Shown here: positions 29,539 to 37,688 of the stretch, in pieces
How the letters are laid out: each line of letters begins with the position of its first letter
How positions within the stretch are numbered: the first letter of the stretch is position 1
Assembly: GCF_009834565.1 (NCBI RefSeq)
Contig: NZ_CP019428.1
Location: 1,364,001-1,428,000, forward strand
Reading direction: 5' to 3'
DNA: 64,000 nt
From: Pseudomonas sp. R76
GTDB lineage: Bacteria; Pseudomonadota; Gammaproteobacteria; Pseudomonadales; Pseudomonadaceae
Translations under genes and position numbers: made by a program
Notes under the pieces: model-generated
The model's input: the letters and a program-made list of their open reading frames with translations, nothing else
The model's database searches: none
What the model was told of the DNA's origin: nothing

Positions 29539-30512
29539 ACGTCACCCCCACGCCCGCCCAGGAGCAGGCCGCCCTCGACTGGCTGAGCTTGCTGCACGAC
29601 CAGCCCAGCAGTGGTGACCAGGCCACGTTCAGCCGCTGGTTGCGTGCCGACCCCGCGCACGTCGAGGCCTATGCCCAGGCCCAGGTGCTGTGGGAATTGA
29701 GCGAAGTGCCGGCGCGCAAACTGGCGGACGAGGACGCCTTGGCGTTGCAGGGCTACCTGAATGCGATGAACACCTCGCAACGCTCACGGGCAAGGCGCTG
29801 GTCCGGCGCCCTGGCGATGGCCGCGTGCCTGCTGGTGATGGTGTCGATGGGCGCCGGCTGGCAGCCGTCGCGCTGGGTCGATGACTTCGGCGCTGATTAC
29901 GTGACGGCGCCGGGGCAGGTGAAGACCGTGACCCTGGCCGATCAATCCCAAGTCACCCTGGATGCCGACAGCGCTATCGCCGTGGATTTCAGCCACGGCG
30001 AGCGCCATATCCAGTTGCGTCGCGGCGCAGGCTTTTTCAGCGTGACTCACACGGGCGCGCCGTTTGTGGTCGAGGCCGGCAGCGGCGAAGCGCGGGTGTT
30101 GGGCACCCAGTTCGAAGTGCGTCTGCAACCGGCTGGCGCCCAGGTGACGGTGCTGTCCGGCCGGGTGGGTGTGACGCCATCCAAGCAGGGCCAGCAGCAA
30201 ATTCTGACGGCAGGCCAGCAAGTGGCCTACGCCGAAGGTGTGGCTGAGCCCATGCATGCAGTCGACAGCGAATCACGCCTGGCCTGGCGTGACGGTTGGC
30301 TCAACTACTACAAGGCGCCGCTCGCCGACGTGGTGCAGGACCTGAGCCGTTACTACCCCGGCCGCATCCTGCTGCTTAACGACGAAATGGCCGCCAAACG
30401 CGTCAGCGGCAGCTTTCCGAGCAAAGACCCGCAGGCGGTGCTGAATGCGTTGCAAGCGGTGCTCGGGTTCGAGCAGCACAGCTTGTTGGGCCGGGTGATT
30501 GTGTTGCGTTAG
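29535..30512 (+). CDS. FecR-type anti-sigma regulator (second copy)
   Basis: A 325-residue protein starting with GTG at 29535, overlapping the sigma gene. Order: cytoplasmic DUF4880 segment (QEQAALDWLSLLHDQPSSGD), membrane helix (SGALAMAACLLVMVSMGAG, about 91–109), FecR beta domain (TVTLADQSQVTLDADSAIAV; GTQFEVRLQPAGAQVTVLSG), and a C-terminal DUF4974/STN-like domain (YYPGRILLLNDEMAAKRVSG to the end). It would normally receive a signal from a TonB receptor with an STN domain, but the receptor encoded next lacks one. Confidence 0.93.
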   Translation: MNVTPTPAQEQAALDWLSLLHDQPSSGDQATFSRWLRADPAHVEAYAQAQVLWELSEVPARKLADEDALALQGYLNAMNTSQRSRARRWSGALAMAACLLVMVSMGAGWQPSRWVDDFGADYVTAPGQVKTVTLADQSQVTLDADSAIAVDFSHGERHIQLRRGAGFFSVTHTGAPFVVEAGSGEARVLGTQFEVRLQPAGAQVTVLSGRVGVTPSKQGQQQILTAGQQVAYAEGVAEPMHAVDSESRLAWRDGWLNYYKAPLADVVQDLSRYYPGRILLLNDEMAAKRVSGSFPSKDPQAVLNALQAVLGFEQHSLLGRVIVLR

Positions 30513-30758
30513 AGACACAGCAGGCCTCAATTCCCCCTGTATATTCTCCAGACGGTCTCTGCAGGCCTTGCATCACGGCACCTGCAGGCCTTTCACCGAA
30601 CCTTCATCGCAATCACCCAAACCTGTCACCAAACCGTTACACGTGGCGTGGATCATCGCCGGGTTCCTGAGCGAGTGGTCAGGAAGCCAAGCGTCGTCTG
30701 CCAACGGGTGCCGAGCGACGACCCATACAACAGAGCAACGTCAGTAAGGGATCTACAG

Positions 30759-32999
30759 GTGAACTACAACAACGTATATGCCCTGCTTTTAGCATCGGGC
30801 CTGGGTGGTTTTGCGCCGCTGGTTTTGGCGGACGACACTCAAGATGTGGGTTCGGTGAACGTGGCCGGCAAACAAACCCTGGGCAACGGGCACATGATTC
30901 GCGAAGAAAGTGCCAAGGCGCGGTCGACGGTGACCAAGGAGGCCATGGACGAAATGTCGGCGACCGCCAATGCCATCGACAAGCTCAAGTACACGCCGGG
31001 CATTAACGTTTCCAGCGACGACGCGAGCGGCACCAGTGGCACCAACTTCACCATGCGCGGCATGAGCTCCGACCAGGTCGGGGTGTCTGTCGACGGCGTG
31101 CCGATCAACGATTCGGGCAACTACAGCGTCTATTCAAACCAACTGGGCGACCCGGAAAACCTCGCCGAAGTGTTTGTCACCCAAGGCTCCTCCGAGGCGG
31201 ACGGCCCGCACATCGGCTCCAGCGGCGGCAACATCGGCATGATCACCATTCGGCCGACTCAAGAGTCCGGGCTGTTTGCCAAACAGATTGTCGGTGCCAA
31301 TGACTTGCGCAAGACCTTCGTGCGGGTCAACACCGGTGATTTCGGTGGGCTCAAGACGTGGGTGTCGGCGTCTCACTTGGAAGGCGATAAGTGGCGCGGC
31401 AAAGGCACGATGCGCAGCGACAAAGTCGAGTGGAGCAGCCTGTTCGAGGACGGTAGCGGCAACTCGACCCTGGCCACGGTGAAGTACAACAACCAGGAAA
31501 ACTACAACTACAACACCCTGAGCAAGGCGCAATTCGACAATGAAGGGCGACGCAAGGACTACTCGGAAACGCCGGTTTATAAGGCAGGTTTGTTGTCGTC
31601 GTCCTACAAGCTCAACCGCAATCCGTTCGAAAGCGTCAACGCCACGCTGACCCAGCGCTGGCAGTTGCAAGACAACCTGGCGCTGACGGTTACGCCGTAT
31701 TACTACTGGGCCAACGGTGGCAGTTTCAGCGGTCAGACCGCGTCGAACCTGGGGCCAAAATCCGACAAGGCCGGCAACTACGACCTGAGCAACCTGCAAT
31801 CGGCCAACTACTATCGCCCTTCGTGGACCGAGACCTGGCGCCCTGGCGTCACCGCCAAACTGAAATGGGACATCAACGAAGCACACAGTCTGGACTACGG
31901 CTATTGGTATGAACGCGCACGCCAGCGTCAGACCCAACCCTTTATCGGTATCAACAGCGAAGGCGCGCCGGATGATGTGTGGGGCGACTACAACAGCGGC
32001 GGCCAAGTGGTCGACAAGAACGGCGCCACCGTCCAGGGCCGCCACTATTACACCGTCACCCCGTCGCAGAAACTCTGGGTGCAGGACAGCTGGCAAGCCA
32101 CGCCGGACCTGAGTTTTGTCGGCACCCTGGCGTACCAATATGTCGAGCGTGACGGCAACAACCTGGGCAGCCTGTACGACAAGCCGGAAAAACGTAATAC
32201 CCGTTACCACCAGTTCTTGCCGAGTTTCAGCGCCAAGTACCAGGTCGACGAGAGCAACCAGGCGTTCTACAACGTCACCCGCAACATGCGCACGCCACCC
32301 AACTACGTGCTGTACAACAAGGGCGATTCCGTCAGCTTGAAGTCTGAGTTGAGCTGGAACCAGGAACTCGGCTGGCGCTACACCGAAGACGATATGGCAT
32401 TGAGCGCGACCTTGTTCTATATCAGCTTCAAGGACCGCCAGGTGTCGACCACCGACTCAGCCGGTGACTACATGGTGCTCAACGTCGGCAGCGTCGAGAA
32501 CAAAGGCCTGGAGCTGGAGTGGAGTGGCCTGCTGCCGCATAACTTTAACTACTACGCTTCGTACACCTACACGAAGTCGGAGCAGCAAGACAATTTGCTC
32601 AGCAAAAACGTGTTGTTGCCCACGGCAGGCAAGCAACTGGCCAACGTGCCGGAAAACATGTTCAACCTGGTGTTCGGGTATGACGATGCGCGCTTCTACG
32701 GCAACATCGCGGGCAAATACGTCGGCAGCTTCTATGGCGATTTGACCAACAAGGAAAAGATCGAAGGCCGCACGGTGTTCGACCTGAACGCTGGTATTTA
32801 CTTGCCGGTGGACAAGAAGGTCATCAAGTCAGCGGCGTTGCGGTTCTCGATGCTCAACGTGTTCGACAAGGAATACCTGAGTTCGGCGCGCACCGTGGCA
32901 TTTAACTCCGCCCCGGTGAATGGCTTGGCGCCGAGCACGGCGTATTACAACGTGGGTGAAGAGCGCACGGCGATGGTGTCGTTGGAGGCCAATTTCTAA
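30759..32999 (+). CDS. TonB-dependent outer-membrane receptor without STN domain
   Basis: A 746-residue receptor. Signal peptide about 1–24 (VYALLLASGLGGFAPLVLA), a short TonB-box-like start, plug (KLKYTPGINVSSDDASGTSG; NFTMRGMSSDQVGVSVDGVP; GGNIGMITIRPTQES), and a beta barrel to the terminal aromatic residue (SLEANF). No STN domain lies between signal peptide and plug. GTG 30759 is used: it follows TAAGGGA and begins the signal peptide, while the upstream open frame has no such features. It resembles the FecA-like branch of ferric-chelate receptors; the ligand is unknown. It is separated from fecR by 246 bases, enough for its own sigma-dependent promoter. Confidence 0.9.
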   Translation: MNYNNVYALLLASGLGGFAPLVLADDTQDVGSVNVAGKQTLGNGHMIREESAKARSTVTKEAMDEMSATANAIDKLKYTPGINVSSDDASGTSGTNFTMRGMSSDQVGVSVDGVPINDSGNYSVYSNQLGDPENLAEVFVTQGSSEADGPHIGSSGGNIGMITIRPTQESGLFAKQIVGANDLRKTFVRVNTGDFGGLKTWVSASHLEGDKWRGKGTMRSDKVEWSSLFEDGSGNSTLATVKYNNQENYNYNTLSKAQFDNEGRRKDYSETPVYKAGLLSSSYKLNRNPFESVNATLTQRWQLQDNLALTVTPYYYWANGGSFSGQTASNLGPKSDKAGNYDLSNLQSANYYRPSWTETWRPGVTAKLKWDINEAHSLDYGYWYERARQRQTQPFIGINSEGAPDDVWGDYNSGGQVVDKNGATVQGRHYYTVTPSQKLWVQDSWQATPDLSFVGTLAYQYVERDGNNLGSLYDKPEKRNTRYHQFLPSFSAKYQVDESNQAFYNVTRNMRTPPNYVLYNKGDSVSLKSELSWNQELGWRYTEDDMALSATLFYISFKDRQVSTTDSAGDYMVLNVGSVENKGLELEWSGLLPHNFNYYASYTYTKSEQQDNLLSKNVLLPTAGKQLANVPENMFNLVFGYDDARFYGNIAGKYVGSFYGDLTNKEKIEGRTVFDLNAGIYLPVDKKVIKSAALRFSMLNVFDKEYLSSARTVAFNSAPVNGLAPSTAYYNVGEERTAMVSLEANF

Positions 33000-33035
33000 C
33001 TAAGGCTGCCGCAGAGCAAAATGTGGGAAGGCTTG

Positions 33036-33122
33036 TGTGGGAGCTGGCTTGCCTGCGATGCAGACACCTCGGTTTTTCATCAGGACCGAGTTGAGGCTAT
33101 CGCAGGCAAGCCAGCTCCCACA
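33036..33122. repeat. REPIN (GTGGGAGCTGGCTTGCCTGCGATG type)
   Basis: Two inverted REP units around a ~40-nt spacer with an inner CTCGGT…ACCGAG pairing. Partial REP halves lie on both sides (ATGTGGGA at 33021; AGCCCGCTCCCACAT at about 33125–33139). It lies between the receptor gene and the convergent glutaredoxin gene. The same type is found at 62149–62235. Confidence 0.9.
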
Positions 33123-33167
33123 AAAGCCCGCTCCCACATTTGATCTGCGGTGTTTTTACACAGTGGG

Positions 33168-33518
33168 TTATTTCAAGGCAGCCATGATCGCATCCGGGTT
33201 GTAATCGCGAATCAACGTGCCATTCACGTCCACAAACGGAATCCCGCCGCCGCCCAGCGCCTCATAGGCCTTGCGCGCCTGGGCGTCCTTCTCGATATCC
33301 GGCGCCTGGTACGGGATGCCTTTCTGGTCCAGGAAGCGCCGGATCTGCTTGCAGTAGCCACACCACTCGGTGGAATAGAGCACCACGCGCGCTGAGGCGC
33401 GTATTTGCTCAGACACCACCTGCGAGGGGTTGAACAGCCGCTCGATCTTGCCCCAGTTCTGGATGACCACCACGACCAGCAGCACCAGCAGGACTTTCTT
33501 CAGAACCCCGCCGAGCAT
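33168..33518 (-). CDS. Membrane-anchored glutaredoxin-like protein
   Basis: A 116-residue protein. An N-terminal membrane anchor (VLKKVLLVLLVVVVIQNWGK, about 5–24) is followed by a glutaredoxin fold with the active site STEWCGYCKQIRRFL (about 48–62), the cis-Pro segment GGGGIPFVDVNG and a terminal helix. It likely reduces or isomerises disulfides at the inner membrane; whether the domain faces cytoplasm or periplasm is not certain. ATG 33518 overlaps the last base of the upstream ndpA gene, so the two are co-transcribed. Confidence 0.88.
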   Translation of the reverse strand: MLGGVLKKVLLVLLVVVVIQNWGKIERLFNPSQVVSEQIRASARVVLYSTEWCGYCKQIRRFLDQKGIPYQAPDIEKDAQARKAYEALGGGGIPFVDVNGTLIRDYNPDAIMAALK

Positions 33519-34522
33519 CAGTTACGACGCTTGAGCTGGTCAGTCAGTTGGGTCGGCAGGCCCTTGATGATCAAGGTGCCGGCGGCTTCGTCGTATTCGA
33601 TCTTGTCGCCCAACAGGTGGGCTTCAAAGCTGATGGACAAGCCTTCAGCGCGGCCGGTGAAGCGGCGGAACTGGTTAAGGGTGCGTTTATCGGCCGGGAT
33701 CTCCGGCGACAGGCCGTAGTCCTTGTTGCGGATATGGTCATAGAACGCCTTAGGCCGATCTTCATCGATCAAACCCGACAGTTCTTCCAGGCCCATCGGC
33801 TCGCCGAGCTTGGCCTGGCTGCTGGCGTAGTCCACCAGGGTTTTGGTTTTCTCGCGGGCGGATTCGTCCGGCAGGTCTTCGCTTTCCACGAAGTCACTGA
33901 AGGCCTTGAGCAAGGTGCGGGTCTCGCCCGGGCCGTCGACGCCTTCCTGGCAGCCGATAAAGTCGCGGAAATACTCGGAGACCTTCTTGCCGTTCTTGCC
34001 CTTGATAAAGGAGATGTACTGCTTGGACTGCTTGTTGTTCTGCCACTCGGAGACGTTGATGCGCGCCGCCAGGTGCAGTTGGCCGAGGTCCAGGTGGCGC
34101 GACGGGGTCACGTCCAGCTCGTCGGTCACGGCCACGCCTTCGCTGTGGTGCAGCAGGGCGATGGCCAGGTAGTCCGTCATGCCTTGTTGGTAGTGGGCAA
34201 ACAGCACGTGGCCGCCGGTGGAGAGGTTGGACTCCTCCATCAGCTTTTGCAGGTGCTCGACCGCCGTGCGGCTGAAGGTGGTGAAATTCTGGCCACCGTC
34301 GAAATAGTCCTTCAACCAGCCGCTGAACGGGTGCGCGCCGGACTCGGCATGGAAGAAACCCCAGGCCTTGCCTTGTTTGGCGTTATAGCTCTCGTTGAGG
34401 TCGGCAAGCATGTTCTCGATGGCGGCGGACTCGGACAGCTCCGAATCGCGGGCATGCAGAACTGCAGGTGTGCCGTCGGGTTTTTTGTCGATCAGGTGAA
34501 CAATGCAATGACGGATCGGCAT
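33518..34522 (-). CDS. ndpA: Nucleoid-associated protein NdpA/YejK
   Basis: A 334-residue member of the 37-kDa nucleoid-associated family. [17 protein letters not shown] is the characteristic start; also visible are [39 protein letters not shown] and [20 protein letters not shown]. The open frame extends upstream to 34597, but ATG 34522 gives the family's N-terminus. The family binds nucleoid DNA; its precise role is not settled. It is encoded back-to-back with an HU gene (34919), an association of two nucleoid proteins. Confidence 0.95.
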   Translation of the reverse strand: MPIRHCIVHLIDKKPDGTPAVLHARDSELSESAAIENMLADLNESYNAKQGKAWGFFHAESGAHPFSGWLKDYFDGGQNFTTFSRTAVEHLQKLMEESNLSTGGHVLFAHYQQGMTDYLAIALLHHSEGVAVTDELDVTPSRHLDLGQLHLAARINVSEWQNNKQSKQYISFIKGKNGKKVSEYFRDFIGCQEGVDGPGETRTLLKAFSDFVESEDLPDESAREKTKTLVDYASSQAKLGEPMGLEELSGLIDEDRPKAFYDHIRNKDYGLSPEIPADKRTLNQFRRFTGRAEGLSISFEAHLLGDKIEYDEAAGTLIIKGLPTQLTDQLKRRN

Positions 34523-34918
34523 AGGCTTCTCGGCTGGTTGAAGGGGAGCTGTTGGCCTCCCCAAAAAGTCGCCCAGTGTACCGCACCCATTGGGCATGGC
34601 ACGCTTCGAAGGGCGTTTTGGCTGCTCTCCGACGGCCTATATGCCTTTTTTTCACGGTTTAGAGCGATAAAGCTGACCAAATGGGTATGTTGAGGCGGAT
34701 ATTTCCCCGTCTCTGTGCTAGTTTTGCCCCGTCTTACGCCAAGACTCGGCGTTAAGCGTGCATTCAGCATCTGTCAGGTCGAACCAATCCCCGTTTCAAG
34801 CATCTATAACCCCGATCTCCGTGGTTATGGCCGGGGGTGCCAGGCCTTGACGGTCGGGCTCGACGGCTGACACTGCACTCTGCAATCCATATGAATTTGA
34901 TAGGGAAGGAACACCACA
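34523..34918. other. Shared upstream region of ndpA and the HU gene
   Basis: About 395 bases of divergent promoter DNA. A hairpin ATAACC…GGTTAT (34806–34828) lies about 90 bases before the HU start. No ORF is supported. Confidence 0.5.
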
Positions 34919-35200
34919 ATGGCTATTACTAAAGACCAACTGATCGCTGACCTGGCTGAAGCAGTAGACGCACCGAAAACTACCGTGCGCGCTCTGCTGG
35001 ACCAACTGAGCCAAGTTGTTGCTGACCAGCTGGAAAACGGCGGCGAAATCACTCTGCCAGGCGTTGGCAAACTGAAAGTGACTGAGCGTCCAGCCCGTAC
35101 TGGCCGTAACCCTTCGACTGGCGCTGCCATCGAAATCGCTGCCAAGAAAGTTATCAAGCTGGTTGTGGCCAAAGGCCTGACCGACGCTGTTAACAAGTAA
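34919..35200 (+). CDS. HU-family DNA-binding protein
   Basis: A 93-residue nucleoid protein of the HU/IHF fold: MAITKDQLIADLAEAVDAPK at the N-terminus, the DNA-bending arm TERPARTGRNPSTGAAIEIA with the intercalating Pro in NPSTG, and a C-terminal KKVIKLVVAKGLTDAVNK helix. It is closest in pattern to the third HU paralogue of Pseudomonas (sometimes called HupN); the symbol is not assigned. It has a strong GGAAGGA ribosome site, codon use typical of highly expressed genes, and a strong terminator immediately after. It is monocistronic. Confidence 0.95.
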   Translation: MAITKDQLIADLAEAVDAPKTTVRALLDQLSQVVADQLENGGEITLPGVGKLKVTERPARTGRNPSTGAAIEIAAKKVIKLVVAKGLTDAVNK

Positions 35201-35210
35201 GACGCAGCAA

Positions 35211-35250
35211 AAAAAACCGTGCTCCGGAGCAATCCGGGCACGGTTTTTTG
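35211..35250 (+). terminator. Rho-independent terminator of the HU gene
   Basis: AAAAAACCGTGCTCCGG…CCGGGCACGGTTTTTT: a stem of about 11 bp plus A/T runs on both sides. It may also serve the convergent rlmF gene. Confidence 0.93.
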
Positions 35251-35281
35251 TTGCCTGCGATTTATGCTGGGCTTTCTTGGG

Positions 35282-36295
35282 TTAGTCGCGTACCCAGCGC
35301 TGGCGCCAGATCTGCTGCTCATTCTTGGTCTGGAAGGTCCAGGCCACAAAACGGCTTTGCTTCTGGCCCTGGGACATCTCCACCACCTGGCTTTCGAGTA
35401 CGCCGGCTTTTTTCAAGGCGGTCTCGATCGCGGGCAAGTTCGACGCTTTTGAAACCAGGGTGCTGAACCACAACACCTTGTGGGCAAAGTGCGCACTCTC
35501 AGCGATCAGCTGCGTTACAAAGCGCGCTTCACCGCCTTCACACCACAACTCCGCCGATTGGCCACCGAAGTTCAGCACCGGCAACTTGCGCTTGGGGTCG
35601 GCCTTGCCCAGGGCACGCCATTTACGCTCGCTGCCCTTGGTGGCTTCGTCCATGGACGCGTGGAATGGCGGGTTGCACATGGTCAGGTCAAAGCGTTCGC
35701 CTGGCTCCAGCAGGCCCAGCAGGATCTGCTTGGGGTTGGTTTGCTGGCGCAGTTGGATGACCTTGCTCAGGTCATTGGACTGCACGATGGCCTTGGCAGC
35801 GGCCACGGCGATCGGGTCGACTTCCGAGCCGAGGAAATTCCAGCGGTACTCCATATAGCCAATCAGCGGATAGACGCAGTTGGCGCCCATGCCGATGTCC
35901 AGCACCTTGACGATGGAACCGCGCGGGATCTTGCCGTCGTTGACGCTGGCCAGCAGGTCGGCAAGGAAGTGCACGTAGTCCGCGCGCCCCGGCACCGGCG
36001 GGCAGAGGTAATCCTGCGGGATATCCCAATGCTGGATGCCATAGAAGGCTTTCAACAGCGCCCGGTTGAACACCCGCACCGCGTCCGGGCTGGCAAAGTC
36101 GATACTTTCCTTGCCATAAGGGTTGATGATCACGAATTTCGCCAGTTCTGGCGTGGTCTTGATCAGCGCCGGGAAGTCGTAACGGCCGGTGTGGCGGTTG
36201 CGCGGGTGCAGGGTAGCCTCTTTGCGCGGGGCGACGGGCTTGGCCGGGGTCACAGGTTTCTTGCGTGGCGGTTTGGGGGGGCTGGGCGCGGTCAT
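35282..36295 (-). CDS. rlmF: 23S rRNA (adenine-1618-N6)-methyltransferase
   Basis: A 337-residue SAM-dependent methyltransferase. It has a Pro/Lys-rich N-terminal extension (1–28), then [18 protein letters not shown], the SAM-binding motif [16 protein letters not shown] (about 135–150) and the N6-adenine catalytic motif [10 protein letters not shown] (about 206–215). It methylates A1618 of 23S rRNA. ATG 36295 is the first start of the family-length protein. It is monocistronic and convergent with the HU gene. Confidence 0.96.
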   Translation of the reverse strand: MTAPSPPKPPRKKPVTPAKPVAPRKEATLHPRNRHTGRYDFPALIKTTPELAKFVIINPYGKESIDFASPDAVRVFNRALLKAFYGIQHWDIPQDYLCPPVPGRADYVHFLADLLASVNDGKIPRGSIVKVLDIGMGANCVYPLIGYMEYRWNFLGSEVDPIAVAAAKAIVQSNDLSKVIQLRQQTNPKQILLGLLEPGERFDLTMCNPPFHASMDEATKGSERKWRALGKADPKRKLPVLNFGGQSAELWCEGGEARFVTQLIAESAHFAHKVLWFSTLVSKASNLPAIETALKKAGVLESQVVEMSQGQKQSRFVAWTFQTKNEQQIWRQRWVRD

Positions 36296-36534
36296 GCTGG
36301 CTCTGGGGTTGGCTTAAAAATGGCGCGTATTGTCCCACATTCATGGCCGAAGAGCGGAGTATCTAACGTGTCGCGGCACACGCAGGTAGCCAATACGGAA
36401 TAAAACAATAGGTTTGTATTTCTGAAAAATTAGCCTGCCTGTTATTTCTGACAGTAGATTAATCATTTAGCAACATGTTGGTTTTTTAAAGGTTCGAAAA
36501 ATTTTTTATTTTTATTAAAAGGAGTTTGAAGTTA

Positions 36535-36560
36535 TGAACAAGTATTGTGCAGTGGCTTGG
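36535..36560 (+). pseudogene. 5' stub of a gene cut by the IS5-like insertion
   Basis: AAAAGGAG, an excellent ribosome site, precedes ATG 36535, which opens MNKYCAVAW; immediately afterwards the sequence becomes the presumed left end of the IS5-family relic and a stop is met within ten codons. The AT-rich region just before (36420–36530) looks like a promoter. The gene's identity cannot be told from nine codons, and its remainder is not recognisable downstream. Confidence 0.45.
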
Positions 36561-37520
36561 GGAAACTCTGAAAAAGACGTCCAGATCTGGTGAAATAGCC
36601 CCCGCACACGAATCAAACGGTTGAGCCCGATGAAACAGATGTCCTTCGCCGATGCCGAGTACTCCGGCAACGTAAGCAGACTCGCCGCGAGCGCTTCCTG
36701 ATCGAGATGGATCAGGTGTTGCCCTGGAAGGGTTTGATTGCCTTGATCGATCCACATTATCCGAAGGGCGACGGTGGTCGTCCGGCGTATCCGTTGGTGG
36801 CCATGTTGCGGGTTCATCTGATGAAGAACTGGTTCGGTTACAGCGATCCGGCGATGGAGGAATCGCTGTATGAACGACGATCCTGCGCCAGTTTGCGGGG
36901 CTGCATCTGGATCGAATTCCTGACGAAACCACGATCCTCAACTTTCGCCGCTTGCTGGAGAAACATGAGCTGGCGGCTGGGATTTTGCAGGTTGTCAACG
37001 GGTATCTGGGTGACCGTGGATTGATGTTGCGCCATGGAGCGATAGTGGATACGACGATCATTAATGCCCCCAACTCAACCAAGAATAAAGACAAGAAACG
37101 CGACCCCGAGATGCATCAGACCAAGAGAGGCAATCAGTACTTTTTTGGAATGAAGTCCCACATTGGCGTGAATGCGGATTCGGGCTTGGTTCATAGCGTT
37201 GTCGGTACACCTACCAACGTGGCGGACGTGACGCAAGTAATGCGAAAGCGCAAGTCAGAGCCAAGGTTGAGCATCCGTTTCGGGTGATCAAGCGCCAGTT
37301 TGGCTATACGAAAGTGCGCTTTCGTGGTCTGACGAAAAACAGTGCTCAGCAGACGACGTTGTTCGCCTCGTCGAACTTGTGCATGGTGCGAAAACGATTG
37401 TTGAATACTGGAGAGGTGCGCCTGTAATGCGGGCTAATCGCCCTGAAATAGCGCGACTTAGAGGAAAATCATGAATTAAGAAGTGGAAAGGTCTAATGTT
37501 CGACCGAATCAGCGCTTTTT
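36561..37520 (+). mobile_element. IS5-family insertion sequence relic
   Basis: The probable left end begins GGAAACTCTGAAAAAG; a partly matching inverted end (CTTTTTGAACC) is near 37520, but the right boundary is uncertain. It contains a transposase gene with frameshifts and an internal deletion. It separates rlmF from the Rhs gene and cannot be active. Confidence 0.8.
36630..37427 (+). pseudogene. IS5-family transposase, frameshifted and internally deleted
   Basis: Starts MKQMSFADAEYSGN. A single-base loss near 36670 shifts into LIEMDQVLPWKGLIALIDPH, and a second shift near 36870 leads to GLHLDRIPDETTILNFRRLL. The first catalytic Asp remains in AIVDTTIINAPNST. After [13 protein letters not shown] about 60 or more codons, including the second catalytic Asp, are missing. 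The sequence resumes in another frame at [20 protein letters not shown] with the final Glu and ends at TAA 37425–37427. Confidence 0.88.
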
Positions 37521-37688
37521 GAACCTCACGCAAAGAGGGGATCAAAAAACGGTGGGTACTTCAGACCTTCCTTAGGGGGGGGCACTTTCAACTTGGTGGC
37601 GGCGTGTATCAGGTCGATGCCGGCTCCCGAGTGCATCGGGAGCGCGGTGTTAGCGAGGTCTCCATCGTGAGTAGGGGATGTTGCTTGG

